Origin: Gordionus sp. m RMFG-2023
Taxonomy: Eukaryota > Nematomorpha > Gordioida > Chordodea > Parachordodidae
Direction of reading: 5' to 3'
NCBI RefSeq assembly: GCF_954871325.1
Contig: NC_088779.1
Span: 575,121-639,120 of the forward strand
Length of the DNA stretch: 64,000 bases
The notes below the pieces were generated by a model that ran no database searches, was not told the origin of the DNA, and saw only the letters and a list, made by a program, of their open reading frames with translations. Position numbers and translations under genes: made by a program. Positions 12,183 through 24,507 of the stretch are shown here, piece by piece (position 1 is the stretch's first letter; each line of letters opens with the position of its first letter).

Positions 12183-13700
12183 TATCAGCTGTGGAATATT
12201 GTTAAAAAAAAATTAAAATGTTTGTTAACAAAAATAAAAATTTTTATCCTCAAAAAACATCAATCAAATTTAGCCAATAGTGTTCTTTTAAAAAAAATAT
12301 TTTTCCAATAAAAATGATTTTAGCATAATTTTACCCAAAGATGAAAAATATTTGTGAAATCTTTTTTTAAATTTTGTTTTAAGCCTACTTAAGTATTTTA
12401 TAGTAAATAGATGTTCAAAACTTCTGGGTCTAGTTATAAATTGGCACTAGCATTATATTTTTCTCCACGAGGAAAATTAATTATTTTTTAAAATTATGTT
12501 ATAAGCTTAGTGGTAAGTTTTTGATACTAAAAAAATGTTCAAAAACCTTTGGCTCTAATAATAAATTATCACTGCCATTATATTTTACCCCACTAGAAAA
12601 AATGAATTATTTAATTTTTTTTAAAATTTATTTTAAGCCTAGTTAAAATGTTTTTGTTACTATAAAGATGTTCTAAAACATTTGAGTTCACAAATAAATT
12701 TATAGTGCTAATATTTTTAACCCCCGCGTAAAATGTAAAAATAAAATTCGATATTTATGTTTTGAGAAAGGTTCATATAGTGTTAAATCCACACTGCTAT
12801 TCCATTTCATTCCACGAGGAAGGTTAAAATATAAATATTTTTAAAAACTTTGTTATGAGACTATTTAAAGTTTTTGATACTAGAAATTTTTTTTAGAACC
12901 TTAGATTTCATAAAGAGATTCCCATTGACATTATTTTTTATAATTCCTTGCGTTAGAATTTAGAAATGTTAAAAAATATATATTTTATAACTTGAGCCCA
13001 ATAGTAAGTTTGGGTCTAGTAATAAGTTGTCGCTATCCTTCAAGTCTAATCCACGAGGTAATTAAAAATTTGAAAAATTTTGCGAATTTTGTTTTGTGCC
13101 TAATAAAATGTTTTTTATATTAGAAAAATGTTCCAAGGTCCTAGTATCTAGAATAAATTAGTATTACTAATTTATTTTTTTAACTTGAAATTAGTTTAAA
13201 TTTTTTAGTATTAGAAATGAGTGGTATACCATTTGAAACTTTTTAGGGGATTGGTAGTGGAAAAGTAAAGACTGGGGAAGTTGACCAGTCATCCCATTTT
13301 AAAATTTAAGTCACTTGGATATATTAATTTCCTAAAATGATCTCAAATCATCCATCTATATGCTAAAAATATTTTGAAATATTTAACTATTACAAATATT
13401 ATATATCAAATTTGGAAAATGTTTGTTAAGACAAATAAATTTAGCAAAATTTGAATTATCGTAATTTGTTATTTTTACAAAAATTTATGATGAATTTTAC
13501 AAACATATATGATGTCAGGAAAAGTACGACAAAAATAGATTCCAAAAGAAAGATAAGGAAAAGATATTGATATCTTTGGGGAGATTTTTATACCCCCTAT
13601 TTTTTTCTATTCTCCAGAATACTCCAAAATAAATGGTCTAAAAGAATTGGAGAAATGGAGTACATGAAATTATGGGGAGAGCTTCTTAGAAGAGGGAGAA
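12183..13700 (+). repeat. Non-coding internal block of an LTR-like element, with about 120-250 bp degenerate units
   Basis: This block between two family A copies has no coding frame. It contains a loosely repeated phrase: a CCACGAGG or CCACTAG motif, then AAGCCTA, a GATACTA-like segment, ATGTTC, and a count of A/T runs, recurring about every 110-250 bp (near 12460, 12590, 12810 and 13050). It starts with TATCAGCTGTGG just after the hAT insertion and ends in AGAAGAGGGAGAA, a polypurine-tract-like stretch. The mirror is 20330-21800. A large non-autonomous LTR derivative is the best guess. Confidence 0.6.
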
Positions 13701-14643
13701 TGTTATATAATAGAAATATTAATAAACTAAAATATTGATTAATTATATATTTGGTCATTAAATTGTAATTAGTTGAATTTTATACACTCATTAATATTAT
13801 CTTTATTTAATTTACATTGAAATATTATTTTTGTATCCTTATTTTTCTGTTGAATAAATTTTTGTATTGTTATATAGAAATATATATTTGAATATTTAGC
13901 TCTTAACTCATCTCTGTAATATTTTTATATTATACGGAGCCATTCAAATCTGACAAGAGATATTTTATATATAAATCATAGAAATAATATATATATTTTT
14001 AGTTTTTCTATGTGTATAAATTTCTTATTAATAAATACGGTTTACTTAAATAAAATGAATAACATTTTTAATACTGGGCAACATGACGATTATGGCTTTC
14101 AAAAATACAATTAATAAAAAGCTAAACTTTAACTATATGTTATATCCTTTGACAAAAAATTTTTATACTCAAGAATTTACTAAATGAAATCTTAATTTTT
14201 TTATAGATTATAATTATGAATTTAAATATATATGCATTAATTTGATGTTTTATAACCATAATTCGCTTCATAGAGGCTATTATTTAAATATTTATAAGTG
14301 GTTATTTAATTAATTTTAATATAATATGTTTATACTTTCTCTACATATTTACATTATATTTTGTTGTTTACAATTTTTTAATATTTTTTTTTAAAAAAAA
14401 ACATAAATATTTAATTCCTACTATAACAAAATATTGTATATCACATAATAATTGAGTTAAATTATATTAAATAGTTAATACAAAATTTATGAAATATTTA
14501 ATTTTATAAAAATATTAATTATTTTTAATTTTTGTCATAATATCCTAACATTTAATTGGGTTAATTACAAATGATTTATAAAACAATTTAGAAATTAAAC
14601 CTTAAGAGACACTATATCTGGAAATCAAATGATTATTATCACA
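13701..14643 (+). repeat. Family A, LTR-like copy (downstream)
   Basis: This is the best-defined copy: TGTTATATAATAG at its start directly after a purine tract, ATTATTATCACA at its end, 943 bp. It includes GAGCCATTCAAATCTGACAA and AGAGACACTATATCTGG. Eight bases later stands TTGGTAGTATCAG, resembling an initiator-tRNA-Met primer-binding site. The mirror copy is 19390-20329. Confidence 0.7.
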
Positions 14644-14667
14644 TTTATTCTTTGGTAGTATCAGATA

Positions 14668-15085
14668 ACGATTAGAAAAATTATCGCTCTTCTGAATTTA
14701 ACATTTTATTAATAATATAATAAATTAAATTTTTACCCTTCTGTGGTAAAACTTTTTTTATAAAATACGATTATGAAAATTGTCGGTGCATCTTTATTGA
14801 ATTTATATTTTAATTTAACATGCTTAAAAAATAAATAATATTTTTTTCTTTCATCAAGGCAGGAGGAGAGAGGTATAAAACATAAAAGAAATAATATATT
14901 AATAAAATTGAAAAACATCTGGGCTTTTAATAAAGGGGTAAAAAAATAAATATCATGAAGATCTGATCTTTGAAGATCGTTACACAAAATTTTTAAAAAA
15001 TAAAAGATCTTCAAATTTTACGTTCTTCAAAGATCTTGCTCAAATTTTAAAAGATATTTTGTACAACTCTGATTCAGATTGGTCC
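14668..15085. mobile_element. Insertion of about 0.4 kb, left arm only
   Basis: In the mirror arm the sequence corresponding to GGTAGTAT (14660) runs directly into that corresponding to TTGGTCCTAATC (15087). Here about 415 bp lie between them, with CAGAT on the left and ATTCAGAT on the right of the gap (possible 8 bp duplication, one mismatch). The insert ends ACAACTCTG, which resembles a hAT end, and contains several copies of GATCTTC/GAAGATC in both orientations. No coding frame of merit was found. Confidence 0.55.
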
Positions 15086-15904
15086 TAATCTTTTCGCCAA
15101 TTTTTTTAAATTTGGCATCCATTGAAATAATTTTTTTAATATAAGTCTGTTAAATTAGGCTGTGTCTAAAATCTAAAATAAATATTTAAAATGACTCTAA
15201 TCAATTATATTGAAATAAATATCAACATGCATTGAAAAACATGTGTAAGAAATAGGAATTATCCTATTTGTTTTATATTTGTTGGTCCACTTCTTTAAAT
15301 GACTATAATAACAATACCTGGTTCAATCTCAAAAGCTTACCTCTATCCCGTTTATAAGTTCAACCCATTTAAATTTTAAATAAGAAATTAGTATAATATT
15401 AATAACTATCTATCTAACTATTCAGAATCAATTATTTAAATACTTATAACAAAACAATACTAGATTTAAGAGTTTATCATTAACCCTTCACTACCAAGGT
15501 GGGGTAAATACGATCCCACAACTTTTATAATCTTTGTAATACAAAAACTAGAAGATATTCCGACCTGGTTTTTTCAGTAATTTAATATTTTGTAACAAGG
15601 AATACGACTGCCAAATTTCATGATTATTTATTTGATAGTTTTTGAGATATATGCAATTTGTTGAGCTTGGGGTAAAATATACCCCACCTATGTAATCACG
15701 TAATTTTTTTTAAAAAATTCAATTTTTTTTTGTTACTAATTATGTTTATGTATGTCAGGTTATTAAATATAATTGAAAAAAAATATAATTATTTCTATTT
15801 TTTGATTGATATATATATGACTTTAAATTTGAAAATTTTATATTATTTATTTTTTGGGTGGAGTAAAAAATCATAAATTTAACATATGATTTTTAATTTG
15901 AATA

Positions 15905-16465
15905 GCTCCGTGAAGTTGGCCGAATATTAGAAAGCACTCACGATGAATCATATGTCATTTTTTAGTACTTCGTTAGTGCTTGTTAGTGCTTCAATCCGTA
16001 TAGTAGCCGAATATAAGGAAAAAGTTATAAGCAAAAATAACAATTTGTGCCAACTTCACGCTTAAAAGTTGATTGAAAGCACTAACGATGAAACTTATAT
16101 CATTCTTTAGTGCTTGTTAGTAGAGGTTAGTGCTTCAATCACTTTTTTAGCCGAATTTAAGATTAAAAAGTTATTTGGTAAAAAAAAACAAAAATAAACA
16201 AATATTGGCGACGTGTCATAACAAAAACTAGAGTAGAACTAAACATCCGGGTTTTGCCATTATTTCTTGCTTAATTAATGTATTTATATTCCGTTATTAA
16301 TTTAGTTAACCGCAATATGGAAAAAAATCATAAGCTAAATAAAACTATAACGTCATAAGCGTGCGTGAAGTTGGCCGACTTTTGGAAGCACTAACGATGA
16401 AACTTATATCATTCTTTATTTCGTTAGTAGAGGTTAGTGCTTCAATCACTTTTTAAAAAGTTATT
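15905..16465 (-). repeat. GCACTAAC/GTTAGTGC hairpin modules, left half
   Basis: Three modules of about 90 bp (near 15925-16000, 16070-16145 and 16380-16450) each begin and end with inverted copies of GAAGCACTAAC and hold ACGATGAAACTTATATCATT between them. They are separated by GTGAAGTTGGCC-type motifs, also in inverted pairs. They lie in the subterminal zone of a piggyBac-like element, where transposase-binding repeats would be expected. Confidence 0.75.
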
Positions 16466-16625
16466 TGCGAAAAAAACAAAAATAAAAAATGGCGACGTGC
16501 CAAAACAAAAACTCTAGTAGTACTAAACATCCGGTTTTCGCCATTATTTAGGGCTCTTAGTAAATTTGAATTCCGTAATTAATTTGGTTAATTGTCTTTA
16601 TAAAAAATTGTAATACGCTATAGAA

Positions 16626-17814
16626 ATATTTAGAGGTCAAATTTTGGCAGCACTACGATTTTTATATCCTTCTTTAGAGCTTCCTTAGTAGAGGTTAGTG
16701 CATAGTAAAATTTAAACCCTAATTAGTTTGATTCAAAACTCCAACTAATTAAAAAAATGCAAATTGTCTTTTTGCACTTAGCCTATTAATTGTTTCGCGA
16801 AGATCATCTGCCATATTAGAGTAATATAATGTTTCAGAACCTTATATATATTAAGGTTCCCAAAATATATGAATAGCTATAACCAAGTCACAAAATATTA
16901 TTTCCACTACTGACTAAATGGGTCCATTGAACCCCGTTCTTGTGTAATGATTATATAATTTTTATTAATTTATTGTAACAACTACATTTTTTCTCCAGCA
17001 GCATCTATTATTCTGAGGTGTCATTGAACGATATAGTTAAAAACATTCTCAGAAATTTTTTTTATTCTTAATTCAAATTGTTCTTTTTACATAGTTTTTT
17101 TCATAAATTTTAGTTATATTAAGATCACAGTGCTTAGGCCAACGGGTTTTGGCCTTATATCTTTAAAAAAATTCGGGCCGGGTATGGTCGGGCCTAGAAT
17201 TTTTTTTAAAATATATCTAAATTTATTAATTATTTATCGAATTCACTTTTGTAAAATAAAAATATTTGATTTTATTTGTAGAAACTAGACAACATATATG
17301 TCTTTTATTTTGAGTAATTTTAAAAATTATTTTCTATATTTAAATAAATTCGGGCATGACAGGACCGGGCAGGCAAAACATTTTTCAAAAAAATTTCGGA
17401 ACGGACGGGGCTTGAAAAATTAGGACCGATACAGATCACTAATACTTATGCAGGAATTCTGAGAGTTACCCTGATTCGATAAATTACTGCCATATCAATC
17501 CTACAAATTTTCTGACACCTAAGAAAATTATAGACCAAAACATTAAAAAATTATATTCTCGATTCATAAATTCGACATTCGTCTTTATTAAAGTTTTATT
17601 ATTAAAAATTTTTTTTTTAAAAAATTATATCAAAATCAAAATGTTTTTTACAATAATTACGGAAAGTTATTTAACTGGAAATGTGTTACATACTATAAAA
17701 ATTTACGAGTAATCAAAATTTTTTTGAGTAGTATAAAAAATTAAACACCGAATTTCCCACATGTGATTAATAAATCAATTACATATTTTATAATTTGATA
17801 TATTTTCATAATCC
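16626..17814. other. IR1 spacer (unpaired centre)
   Basis: About 1.2 kb separates the IR1 arms. It begins after TTGTAATACGCTA and ends before TAGCGTATTAAAATTTTA. One remnant of a hairpin module occurs near 16650-16700. It contains one hAT-type MITE (17115-17445) and otherwise AT-rich sequence with no gene. Confidence 0.7.
17115..17445. mobile_element. hAT-type MITE with CGGGCC-rich ends
   Basis: The inverted ends GATCACAGTGCTTAGGCC and, from the right, GATCTGTATCGGTCCTAATT bracket an AT-rich middle, with GGGCCGGG-type blocks inside. The same design occurs at 47779-48056. The duplication at the target is not clear. Confidence 0.5.
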
Positions 17815-18004
17815 TTAGCGTATTAAAATTTTATAAAGACGGTTAACAAAATTAATTACGGAATTCAAATTTACTAATTGAGCACTAAATAATGGCGAAA
17901 ACCGGATGTTTAGTACTACTATAGTTTTTGTTTTGGCACGTGGCCATTATTTTTTATTTTTGCTTTTTTCGCAAATAACATTTTATTCTTAAATTCGGCT
18001 ACAG

Positions 18005-18545
18005 TGATTGAAGCACTAACCTCTACTAAAGAAGCACTAAAGAATGATATAAGTTTCATCGTTAGTGCTTCCAAAAGTTCGGCCAACTTCACGCTTAAAT
18101 CGTGACGTCATAATTTTTATTTAGCTTATGACTTTTTCTCCATATGGCGGTTAACTAAATTAATAACGGAATATAAATACATCAATTAAGCACTAAATAA
18201 TGGCAAAAACCTGTTTAGTTCTAATCTAGTTTTTGTTTTGGAACGTCGCCAATATTTGTTTTTATTTTACCATTATCTTTTTATACTTAAATTCGGCTAC
18301 AAAAGTGATTGAAGCACTAACATCTACTAACGAAGCACTAAAGAATGATATGAATTTCATCGTTAGTGCTTTCAATCAACTTTTAAGCGGGAAGTTGGCA
18401 CAAATTTTTATTTTTGCTTATAACTTTTTTTCCTTATATTCGGCTACTATACGGATTGAAGCACTAACAAGCACTAACGAAGTACTAAAAAATGACATAT
18501 GATTCATCGTGAGTGCTTTCTAATATTCGGCCAACTTCACGGAGC
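18005..18545 (+). repeat. GCACTAAC/GTTAGTGC hairpin modules, right half
   Basis: These are the mirror of the modules at 15905-16465: modules near 18008-18075, 18305-18375 and 18455-18520, each bounded by GAAGCACTAAC and GTTAGTGCTT. A closely similar pair stands at 36300-36510 in the other piggyBac relic. Long open frames here (for example 18233-18502) are repeat artefacts. Confidence 0.75.
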
Positions 18546-19389
18546 TATTCAAATTAAAAATCATATGTTAAATTTATGATTTTTTACTCCACCCAAAAAA
18601 TAAATAATATAAAATTTTCAAATTTAAAGTCATATATATATCAATCAAAAAATAGAAATAATTATATTTTTTTTCAATTATATTTAATAACCTGACATAC
18701 ATAAACATAATTAGTAACAAAAAAAAATTGAATTTTTTAAAAAAAATTACGTGATTACATAGGTGGGGTATATTTTACCCCAAGCTCAACAAATTGCATA
18801 TATCTCAAAATCTATCAAATATATAATCATGAAATTTGGCAGTCGTATTCCTTGTTACAAAATATTAAACTACTGAAAAAACCAGGTCGGAATATCTTCT
18901 AGGTTTTGTATTACAAAGATTATAAAAGTTGTGGGGTCGTATTTACCTCACCTTTATATTGAAGGGTTAATGATAAACTCTTAAATCTAGTATTGTTTTG
19001 TTATAAGTATTTAAATAATTGATTTTGAATAGTAGATTGATATTTATTATTATTATACTAATTTCTTATTTAAAATTTAAATGGGTTGAACTTATAAACA
19101 GGATAGAGGTAAGCTTTTGGGATTGAGCTAGGGCATTGTTATTATAGTCATTTAAAGAAGTGGACCAAAAAATATAAAAGAAATAGTATTATACCTATTT
19201 CTAACATATGTTTTTCAATGCATGTTGATATTTATTTCAATATAATTGATTAGAGTCATTTTAAATATTTTTTTTAGATTTTAGACACAGCCTAATTTAA
19301 CAGACTCATATTAAAAAAATTCAATGGATGCCAAATTTAAAAAAATTGGCGAAAAGATTAAGACCAGTATTATACTACCAAGGAATAGA

Positions 19390-20329
19390 TGTGATAATAA
19401 TCATTTGATTTCCAGATATAGTGTCTCTTAAGGTTTAATTTCTAAATTGTTTTATAAATCATTCGTAATTACCCCAATAAAATGTTAGGATATTATGATT
19501 AAAATTAAAAATAATAAATATTTTTATAAAATAAATATTTCATAAATTTTGTATCAACTATTTAATATAATTTAAGTCAGGAAATATTTAATGCCATCTA
19601 TAATATTATTTTGTGATATAAAATATTATTCATGTTTTTTTTAAATAAAAATATTAAAAAATTGGAAACAACCAAATATAATGTAAATATGTAGAGAAAG
19701 TATAAACAAATTATTTTAAAATTAAAATTAATTAAATAACCACTTATAAATATTTAAATAATAGCCTTTATGAAGCGTATTATGGTTATAAAAACATCAA
19801 ATTAATACAAATATATTTAAATTCATAATTATAATCTACAAAAAATTATGATTTCATTTAGTAATTTCTTTTTTTGTCAAAGGATATAACATATAGTTAA
19901 AGTTTAGCTTTTTATTAATTGTATTTTTGAAAGCCATAATCGTCATGTTGCCCAGTATTAAAAATGTTATTCATTTTATTTAAACAAAACGTATTTATTA
20001 ATAAGAAATGTATACACATATAAAAACTAAATGTATATATATTATTTCTGTGATTTATATATAAAATATCTCTTGTCAGATTTGAATGGCTCCGTATAAT
20101 ATAAAAAATATAAAAGAGATAAGTTAACAGCTAAATATTCAAATATATATTTCTATATAACAATACAAAAATTTATTCAACAGAAAAATAAGGATACAAA
20201 AATAATATTTCAATGTAAATTAAATAAAGATAATATTAATGAGTGTATAAAATTCAAATTATTACAATTTAATGACCAAATATATAATTAATCAATATTT
20301 TAGTTTATTAATATTTCTATTATATAACA
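19390..20329 (-). repeat. Family A, LTR-like copy, mirror of 13701-14643
   Basis: Reverse-complemented, it begins TGTTATATAATAG after the purine tract at 20330-20345 and ends ATTATCACA, 940 bp. It is the IR1 right-arm partner of the copy at 13701. Confidence 0.7.
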
Positions 20330-21800
20330 TTCTCCCTCTTCTAAGAAGCTCTCCCCATAATTTTATGTACTCCATTTCTCCAATTCTTTTAGACCATTTA
20401 TTTTGGAGTATTCTGGAGAATAGAAAAAAATAGGGGGTATAAAAATCTCTCCAAAGATATCAATATCTTTTCCTTATCTTTCTTTTGAAAACTATTTTTG
20501 TAGTACTTTTCTTGACATCATATATGTTTGTAAAATTCACAAATTACGATAATTCAAATTAAACTAAATTTATTCAAACATTTTCCAAATTTGATATAAA
20601 AAATTTGTAATAGTTAAATATTTCAAAATATTTTTAGCAATATAGATGGAACTTTTTAGATCATTTTAGGAAATTAACATATCCAAGTGACTTAAATTTT
20701 AAAATGGGATGACTGATTGATTTCCCCAGTTTTTTCTTTTCCACTACCAATCCCCTAAAAAGTTTCAAATGGTATACCACTCACTAATACTAAAAAATTT
20801 AAACTAATTTCAAGTTAAAAAAATAAATTAGTAATATTAATTTATTCTAGACACTAGGACCTTGGAACATTTTTCTAATATAAAAAACATTTTATTAGGC
20901 ACAAAACAAAATTCGCAAAATTTTTCAAATTTTTAATTACCTCGTGGATTAGACTTGAAGGATAGCGACAACTTATTACTAGACCCAAACTTACTATTGG
21001 GCTCAAGTCATAAATATATATTTTTTAATATTTCTAAATTTTAACGCAAGTAATTATAAGAAATAATGTCAATGGGAATTTATCTATGAAATCAAAGGTT
21101 CTAAAAAAATTTCTAGTATCAAAAACTTTAACTAGTCTCATAACAAAGTTTTTAAAAATATTTATATTTTAACCTTCCTCGTGGAATGAAATGGAATAGC
21201 AGTGTGGATTTAACACTATATGAACCTTGCTCAAAACATAAATATCGAATTTTATTTTTACATTTTACGCGGGGGTTATAAATATTAGCACTATGAATTT
21301 ATTTGTGAACTCAAATGTTTTAGAACATCTTTATAGTAACAAAAACATTTTAACTAGGCTTGAAATAAATTTTTAAAAAAATTAAATAATTTATTTTTTC
21401 TGGTGGGGTAAAATATAATGGCAGTGATAATTTATTATTAGAGCCAAAGATTTTTGAACATTTTTTAGCATCAAAAACTTTTAACTAAGTTTAAAACATA
21501 ATTTTAAAAAATTCTCATAATTAAATTTTCCTCGTGGAGAAAAATAAAATGCTAGTGCCAATTTATAACTACCAGAAGTTTTGAACATCTATTTACTATA
21601 AAATACTAAAGTAGGCTTAAAATAAAATTTAAAAAAGATTTCATAAATATTTTTCATCGTTGGGTAAAATTGTGCTAAAATCATTTTTATTGGAAATAAA
21701 GAACACTATTGGCTAAATTTGATTGACGTTTTTCAGGATAAATATTTTAATTTATGTTAACAAACATTTTAATTTTTTTTTACAATATTCGACAACTGAT
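20330..21800 (-). repeat. Non-coding internal block, mirror of 12183-13700
   Basis: Same degenerate unit structure and CCTCGTGG-type motifs as the left-arm block, in reverse. Here the junction with the neighbouring LTR-like repeat is uninterrupted (ACTTGGTAGTATCAGTTG read on the minus strand), which shows the pre-insertion state for the hAT element at 9600-12182. Confidence 0.65.
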
Positions 21801-22088
21801 ACTACCAAGTCATAGATGTGATACTCTATATAATCATATCTTTGATATCCAGATGTACTGTCTCTAAAGGTTTAATTTCTAAAATGTTATAAATCATTTA
21901 GTAATTACTTTATAAAATGCAAGGATATTAAGGCTTAAATGTATAAGATAATAAATTTTTAGAAAATAAAATATTTTATAATTGTATAATTCATTTAACA
22001 ATTTTATATAGGAAATTTTTAATGCCATCTATATCTTTATTATGTGATGTACAATATTTTGTTAAAACTAGGAATTAAATATTCAACA

Positions 22089-24507
22089 GATTAAATTAAC
22101 ACTATTTTTTCATTTAATTGTTTAATGAATATATATGATGTGAATAAATGAAAAATATGAACTGACACATTTTGTGGAAAGCCTCTGAATGTTTGGTGTG
22201 ATGGATGGTAAATTCTCGATTTCAATTTATTTTCATCGGCGAATATCACAACATGTTCTTGATATCAAATGTTTCTACGAATTGAAAAAATCCAACTGAT
22301 TGTAAATGAGTGCAAGCAAGCGTAATTTCCTATAAGGACAACTAAAATCTCAAGAGGTCATGTTCGTATAGCGCGTCCTAGATGGACAACCAATATCTCA
22401 AGAATAGTAAAGTAAAGTAGATTTGGAACAGGTTAGATCTTTGTTTTTTACTTTCATAACATAAGTCCATTTGGGGTTTTATTCTTATACAAGTATACTT
22501 TACCAATCTACTTTGTATAATTTTTAAAGTAGGTCTAATCTTAATTCATTTTATAAACATATATTTGTCCTTTTAAGTATTAGTTCTTTATTGTTTTTCT
22601 TTATGCTCACATAATGAGTTCACCTTACTTAGCATATTTAAATATTAAGTGTATGTTATCCTACCTAAATCTAATATTAGCCTTTCTTAATCAATAATTT
22701 TAGTTTCCCCAATCTGTACATAAATTATATTATATATTAATTAGTTAAATAACATTATATACACATTTTCTTTAAATGCTCTCTTATCTTATGAATATTT
22801 CATTAGTTTTAGTATTTATTTAGTATATAAATTCAAGTAGTTTTTGTTTTGTTTACAAAACAAGTATTTTTATCAATTGTAATACGTTAGCTAGCTTTTA
22901 GACAAGATTACTTATGTTAACATACTTTAGTTTATTTATATTCATTATATATTATTAGTTTGATATTAGTTTAACCTTAATTAGTAATTGTTTTTCAGCC
23001 TTTTCCCTTGATAATATATTACATCATTCATCTATTTAGTATAATTTTTTTACTTAAGTTCTTCTGGACAAGTTTTCTCTTTTAAATATACAAACTCTTA
23101 TATGCACCCTTTTATTAAATTATTATAAACATTAGTTATATTACCATTATGATACAAATCTTTGACTAATTTTCTTAGGGGGCAGGCATAGGTTTTGATG
23201 GGGGTTTGCATCCAGTGAAAATCTTGTCATGTTGACGCTGGTTGAACCACTAACTAATACTACATTTTTTCTTTTAAATATTTTAAAATTAAAATTAGTT
23301 AAAAATATTTCTTTCAAAACGTGAGGAAAAGGGTCCGACTTAGCGTGATTATTTTGTTCTTCTCAAAAGTAAGATAAACCAGAAGTGTGATAAACATGAA
23401 TAAGTAAGAACCACGGCTATTTGTAAGATATGGCAACCCTGCTTCCAATACTTATGCATTCTTAATATTTATTCGAGAAGAGGTTCTGTCCTCATATATA
23501 CAGATAATAACCGTATGTTAGCTCTATTTCTATCTCGCACCTTCATTTTATTTTAAAAATTGTTTGGCTCCTTTTAGACGATAAATTTTGGAACTCTTTG
23601 TAAATAAATTTTTCTTTTCATAATTTCGGCGCCAGTCGACTACATTTATTTTTTTCAAAAAGTTTTAGATAAACGTATTATTAATATTTTATTTCATGTC
23701 ATTTCCTTATTTTCATTGTTTATATGAGCTGAGGAAAATATTTAATTTTGATTTATTATAAATATTTTGTGAAATTAGTTTGCTCGATAGTAGTTATTTT
23801 TTTAGTAATAAATCAGACTACAAATTGTAGAAATCCCACCCATATTTTATTGTTGTTTTCTGAAAAATTTCTTTATTTCTTTCATATCTTACTTTTGTGT
23901 TTTTCTGTATTATATTTAAGTTTAACTATAGCTAATTTGTTCTTTTACTCACAAAACGTTTTTGCACTCTAATTTTAAATCAACTTGCGTTCACAATAGC
24001 CTACCAAACCTGAGGTAATTTATTATTTCACTTTGTTGATGCTTATCTTATTTGTTTTAAGAGATCCTCAAATAATGTAGATATAATTTATTTCGGATAA
24101 GAGATTATACTCCGTGAATAATCTCACCCCTTGCCCCCTCTCACCTAAATTACTTACAAAAGTTCATACCCCTCCCTTTTCAATAGATTGTATAGGAAAT
24201 CATTGATTTCCCCCACTTTTTAAAGTTTAATCTAAATCTTACTGTAGAAAATTAAATAAATTTTATTAAATCTCTAATTTCCCAATACTGGATTAACTCC
24301 TATATTATTTAATACCTTTGTACCTTACCATTTCCCCGGTTGTGGTTTAGGGTTGTATTACTTTTTACAATAAGAAATTAAAAAAACTAATTTATAGTAA
24401 TTAAGAATTTTAGATTTAAGGTGATAAATTAGTGTTATTTTCTAAAGTTATTATATCCCAGAGATTATTTTATAATTTATTCATCTTTAATTTTTTCTTT
24501 TGTTTTT
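22089..24507 (+). other. LINE 5-prime region without a convincing gene
   Basis: About 2.4 kb between the left target duplication and the pol start. There is no recognisable first open reading frame; a 74-codon hydrophobic frame at 23748-23972 has no family match I know. A slightly G+C-richer patch at 23170-23480 may be part of the promoter or an older insertion. Confidence 0.5.

Larger units (their letters stand above)
3475..16625 (+). repeat. IR1 left arm of a 30.6 kb imperfect palindrome
   Basis: This stretch is mirrored as reverse complement by 17815-34080. Anchor pairs checked by eye include 3475/34080, 5345-5445/32129-32225, 6602-7190/29364-29952, 8990/27865, 12230/21740, 13250/20755, 15510/18945 and 16600/17830. 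A 92-base sample near 5350-5445 differs from its partner at 4 positions. Arm-specific insertions at 5446-5843, 7775-7988, about 9600-12182 and about 14668-15085 account for the coordinate shifts. The outer edge is sharp: the shared block ends at AGTCAAATTT. The inner edge lies inside a piggyBac-like element. Confidence 0.9.
15484..18966. mobile_element. Palindromic piggyBac-like element at the IR1 centre
   Basis: TTAA stands at 15480-15483 and 18967-18970. The ends read CCCTTCACTACCAAGGTGGG on the left and, reverse-complemented, CCCTTCAATATAAAGGTGAG on the right, the CCC-after-TTAA form of piggyBac ends. The two halves are mirror copies for about 1.14 kb each, far more than piggyBac ends need. 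The flanks outside both TTAA sites are mirrored too, so this is not just a symmetrical element inserted once. No transposase remains; the related element at 36078-37790 keeps transposase fragments. Confidence 0.75.

Noticed and set aside
14733-15014. 93-codon minus-strand frame
   Set aside because: It lies within a left-arm-only insertion of about 0.4 kb, is low in complexity and matches no family known to me.
18233-18502. 89-codon frame over the hairpin modules
   Set aside because: The repeated IEALTSTNE phrase is the translation of the GAAGCACTAAC hairpins; no independent coding evidence.
15484-18966. A symmetrical foldback transposon inserted once
   Set aside because: The sequence outside both TTAA sites is mirrored for kilobases, so the duplication is larger than the element.
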